23,554 bases of DNA from Spartobacteria bacterium (GTDB taxonomy: Bacteria > Verrucomicrobiota > Verrucomicrobiia > Chthoniobacterales > Chthoniobacteraceae): contig JANXWU010000169.1 of assembly GCA_025350985.1 (NCBI GenBank), positions 1 to 23,554 on the forward strand, read 5' to 3'. The translations under genes and the position numbers were made by a program. A model generated the notes under the pieces. It saw nothing but the letters and a program-made list of their open reading frames with translations. It searched no databases and was not told where the DNA came from. Positions 22,678 to 23,554 of the stretch are shown here, one piece after another; the first letter of the stretch is position 1, and every line of letters begins with the position of its first letter.

Positions 22678-23554
22678 TCAATGTTGGACTCTCGGGGCTG
22701 CGGCTTTGCGGAGCCGATCCATGATCGCGCGACCGAGGCCGGTTTCAGGAATCTTTTCGGCAACGATGAGGTCGAGACCGGCTTCGTCGAGCCGGCGCAT
22801 CGCGGCGAAAAGATTCGTGGCGGCTTCGCGGAGATCGCCCGTTTTGCTGAGGATTTCGATTTTTGAAAAAGAGGACGTGTCTGCTGGAGAAATGAATGCG
22901 AGCAGCCCGCAACGCTGGGTGGAGGCGGGTTGGAAGGCGGCGGCGTTTTCGATGAGATGCATCGGCGTGCGAGGCGCGTAGTGGCTTTCGAGCTGGCCGG
23001 GCGCTTGGGGTTTGTCACCCGTCGCGGATTCAAACACCTCGCCAAACTCTGCGAGTTTTTCGCGCGTGACCGGCCCGTTTCGCAAGATGCGCATCGGCCC
23101 GCGGTCGATCGCGACAATGGTCGATTCGACGCCGTGTTCAGTTAGCCCGCCATCAAGAATGAGCGGAATGCGACCACCCAACTCGCTCAGCACATGCTCC
23201 GCCGCCGTCGGGCTGATGCGGCCGAAACGGTTGGCGCTGGGAGCCGCGAGCGGTCTGCCAAATTTTTCCAGCACCGCCCGGAGAACCGCATGGCTGCTCA
23301 TGCGGACGGCGACCGTGGACAGTCCGGAGGTGACGAGATCGGGAACGATGTTTTGCCGCGGGAGCACGAGCGTGAGCGGGCCGGGCCAAAATGTTTGCGT
23401 CAATTTTTCGACGAACGGCAGGTCGGCGTGCGGAATTTTCGTGATCCGATCAAGCCATGAAAAATCGGGCAGATGCACAATGAGCGGATCGAAGAGTGGC
23501 CGTTCTTTGGCCTCGAAGATTTTTGCCACGGCTTCAGGGCGCGTGGCGTCGGCG
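22678..23554 (-). CDS. sua5: Threonylcarbamoyl-AMP synthase, Sua5/TsaC family, N-terminus outside the window
   Basis: Sua5/TsaC makes threonylcarbamoyl-AMP from threonine, bicarbonate and ATP for the t6A37 modification of ANN-decoding tRNAs. The frame is open to the right edge (ADATRPEAVAKIFEAKERP), so the first part of the YrdC domain is missing. Visible YrdC blocks are FWPGPLTLVL, VAVRMSSH, PLAAPSANRFGRISPTAAEH, GVESTIVAID and ILRNGPVT. They are followed by a linker and the C-terminal Sua5 domain starting at SHYAPRTPMHLIE, which makes this a two-domain Sua5 rather than a short TsaC. The stop TGA is at 22678-22680. It is the first visible gene of the probable sua5-eda-rnr operon. Confidence 0.9.
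   Translation of the reverse strand, partial: ADATRPEAVAKIFEAKERPLFDPLIVHLPDFSWLDRITKIPHADLPFVEKLTQTFWPGPLTLVLPRQNIVPDLVTSGLSTVAVRMSSHAVLRAVLEKFGRPLAAPSANRFGRISPTAAEHVLSELGGRIPLILDGGLTEHGVESTIVAIDRGPMRILRNGPVTREKLAEFGEVFESATGDKPQAPGQLESHYAPRTPMHLIENAAAFQPASTQRCGLLAFISPADTSSFSKIEILSKTGDLREAATNLFAAMRRLDEAGLDLIVAEKIPETGLGRAIMDRLRKAAAPRVQH

Noticed and set aside
22629..23117. N-terminal extension of the aldolase frame
   Set aside because: It overlaps the Sua5 gene in another frame, is Ser/Pro/Arg-rich, and lies upstream of a complete aldolase N-terminus.

Overview
The window reads as chromosomal DNA of a Verrucomicrobiota bacterium, probably of the Chthoniobacterales/Spartobacteria type. This is inferred from a small Lys/Arg-rich protein of a kind known from Verrucomicrobia and Chlamydiae (715-891), a four-gene sulfatase operon, a giant secreted FG-GAP/Calx-beta/DUF11 protein, and GC-rich sequence with intergenic palindromes. 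Few starts have a recognisable Shine-Dalgarno sequence. I found no tRNA, rRNA, CRISPR array, phage gene or intact transposase.

Layout. 1-517: the tail of a gene at the left edge, then two small minus-strand genes in visibly AT-richer DNA (72-230 and 236-517). 715-3171: plus-strand housekeeping genes: the small basic protein, a YacP/Rae1-type NYN nuclease, a two-TM protein and a dGTPase-like HD hydrolase. 3180-5454: minus-strand genes for a stand-alone Lon N-terminal-domain protein, RuvB and an acidic hypothetical protein, with a near-perfect 27-bp hairpin after ruvB. 5565-6839: a small plus-strand hypothetical gene convergent with an orphan ABC ATPase. 6840-7296: no intact gene; it holds a repeat, an apparent 3' remnant of a squalene-cyclase/prenyltransferase-like gene, and a 185-bp MITE-like palindrome with perfect 13-bp terminal inverted repeats.

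7297-13695: four secreted sulfatases read as one minus-strand operon. Each has a different C-x-P-x-R formylglycine motif, spacing is tight (one ATGA overlap, other gaps 9-45 bp), and the last enzyme carries a C-terminal HEAT-like extension. A second, left-truncated copy of the palindrome lies just upstream of the operon in the same orientation, so the operon is bracketed by related elements. 14236-19767: the divergently oriented 1843-residue secreted protein, with an FG-GAP propeller, Calx-beta domain, several DUF11-like domains and a C-terminal run of IVAAGAGN octapeptides. 19764-23554: minus-strand RNase R, a KDPG-type aldolase and a Sua5/TsaC protein cut by the window edge. The stop codons of the giant gene and rnr interlock.

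How the genes may work together. The sulfatases plausibly desulfate several linkages of a sulfated polysaccharide in the periplasm or outside the cell. The adjacent giant protein could be a surface or secreted partner, but only proximity supports that. The flanking genes are ordinary nucleic-acid and nucleotide housekeeping functions. The most unusual signals are the palindrome-bracketed sulfatase operon, the octapeptide array whose codons have diverged while the peptide is nearly invariant, and the gene remnant next to the MITE-like element.
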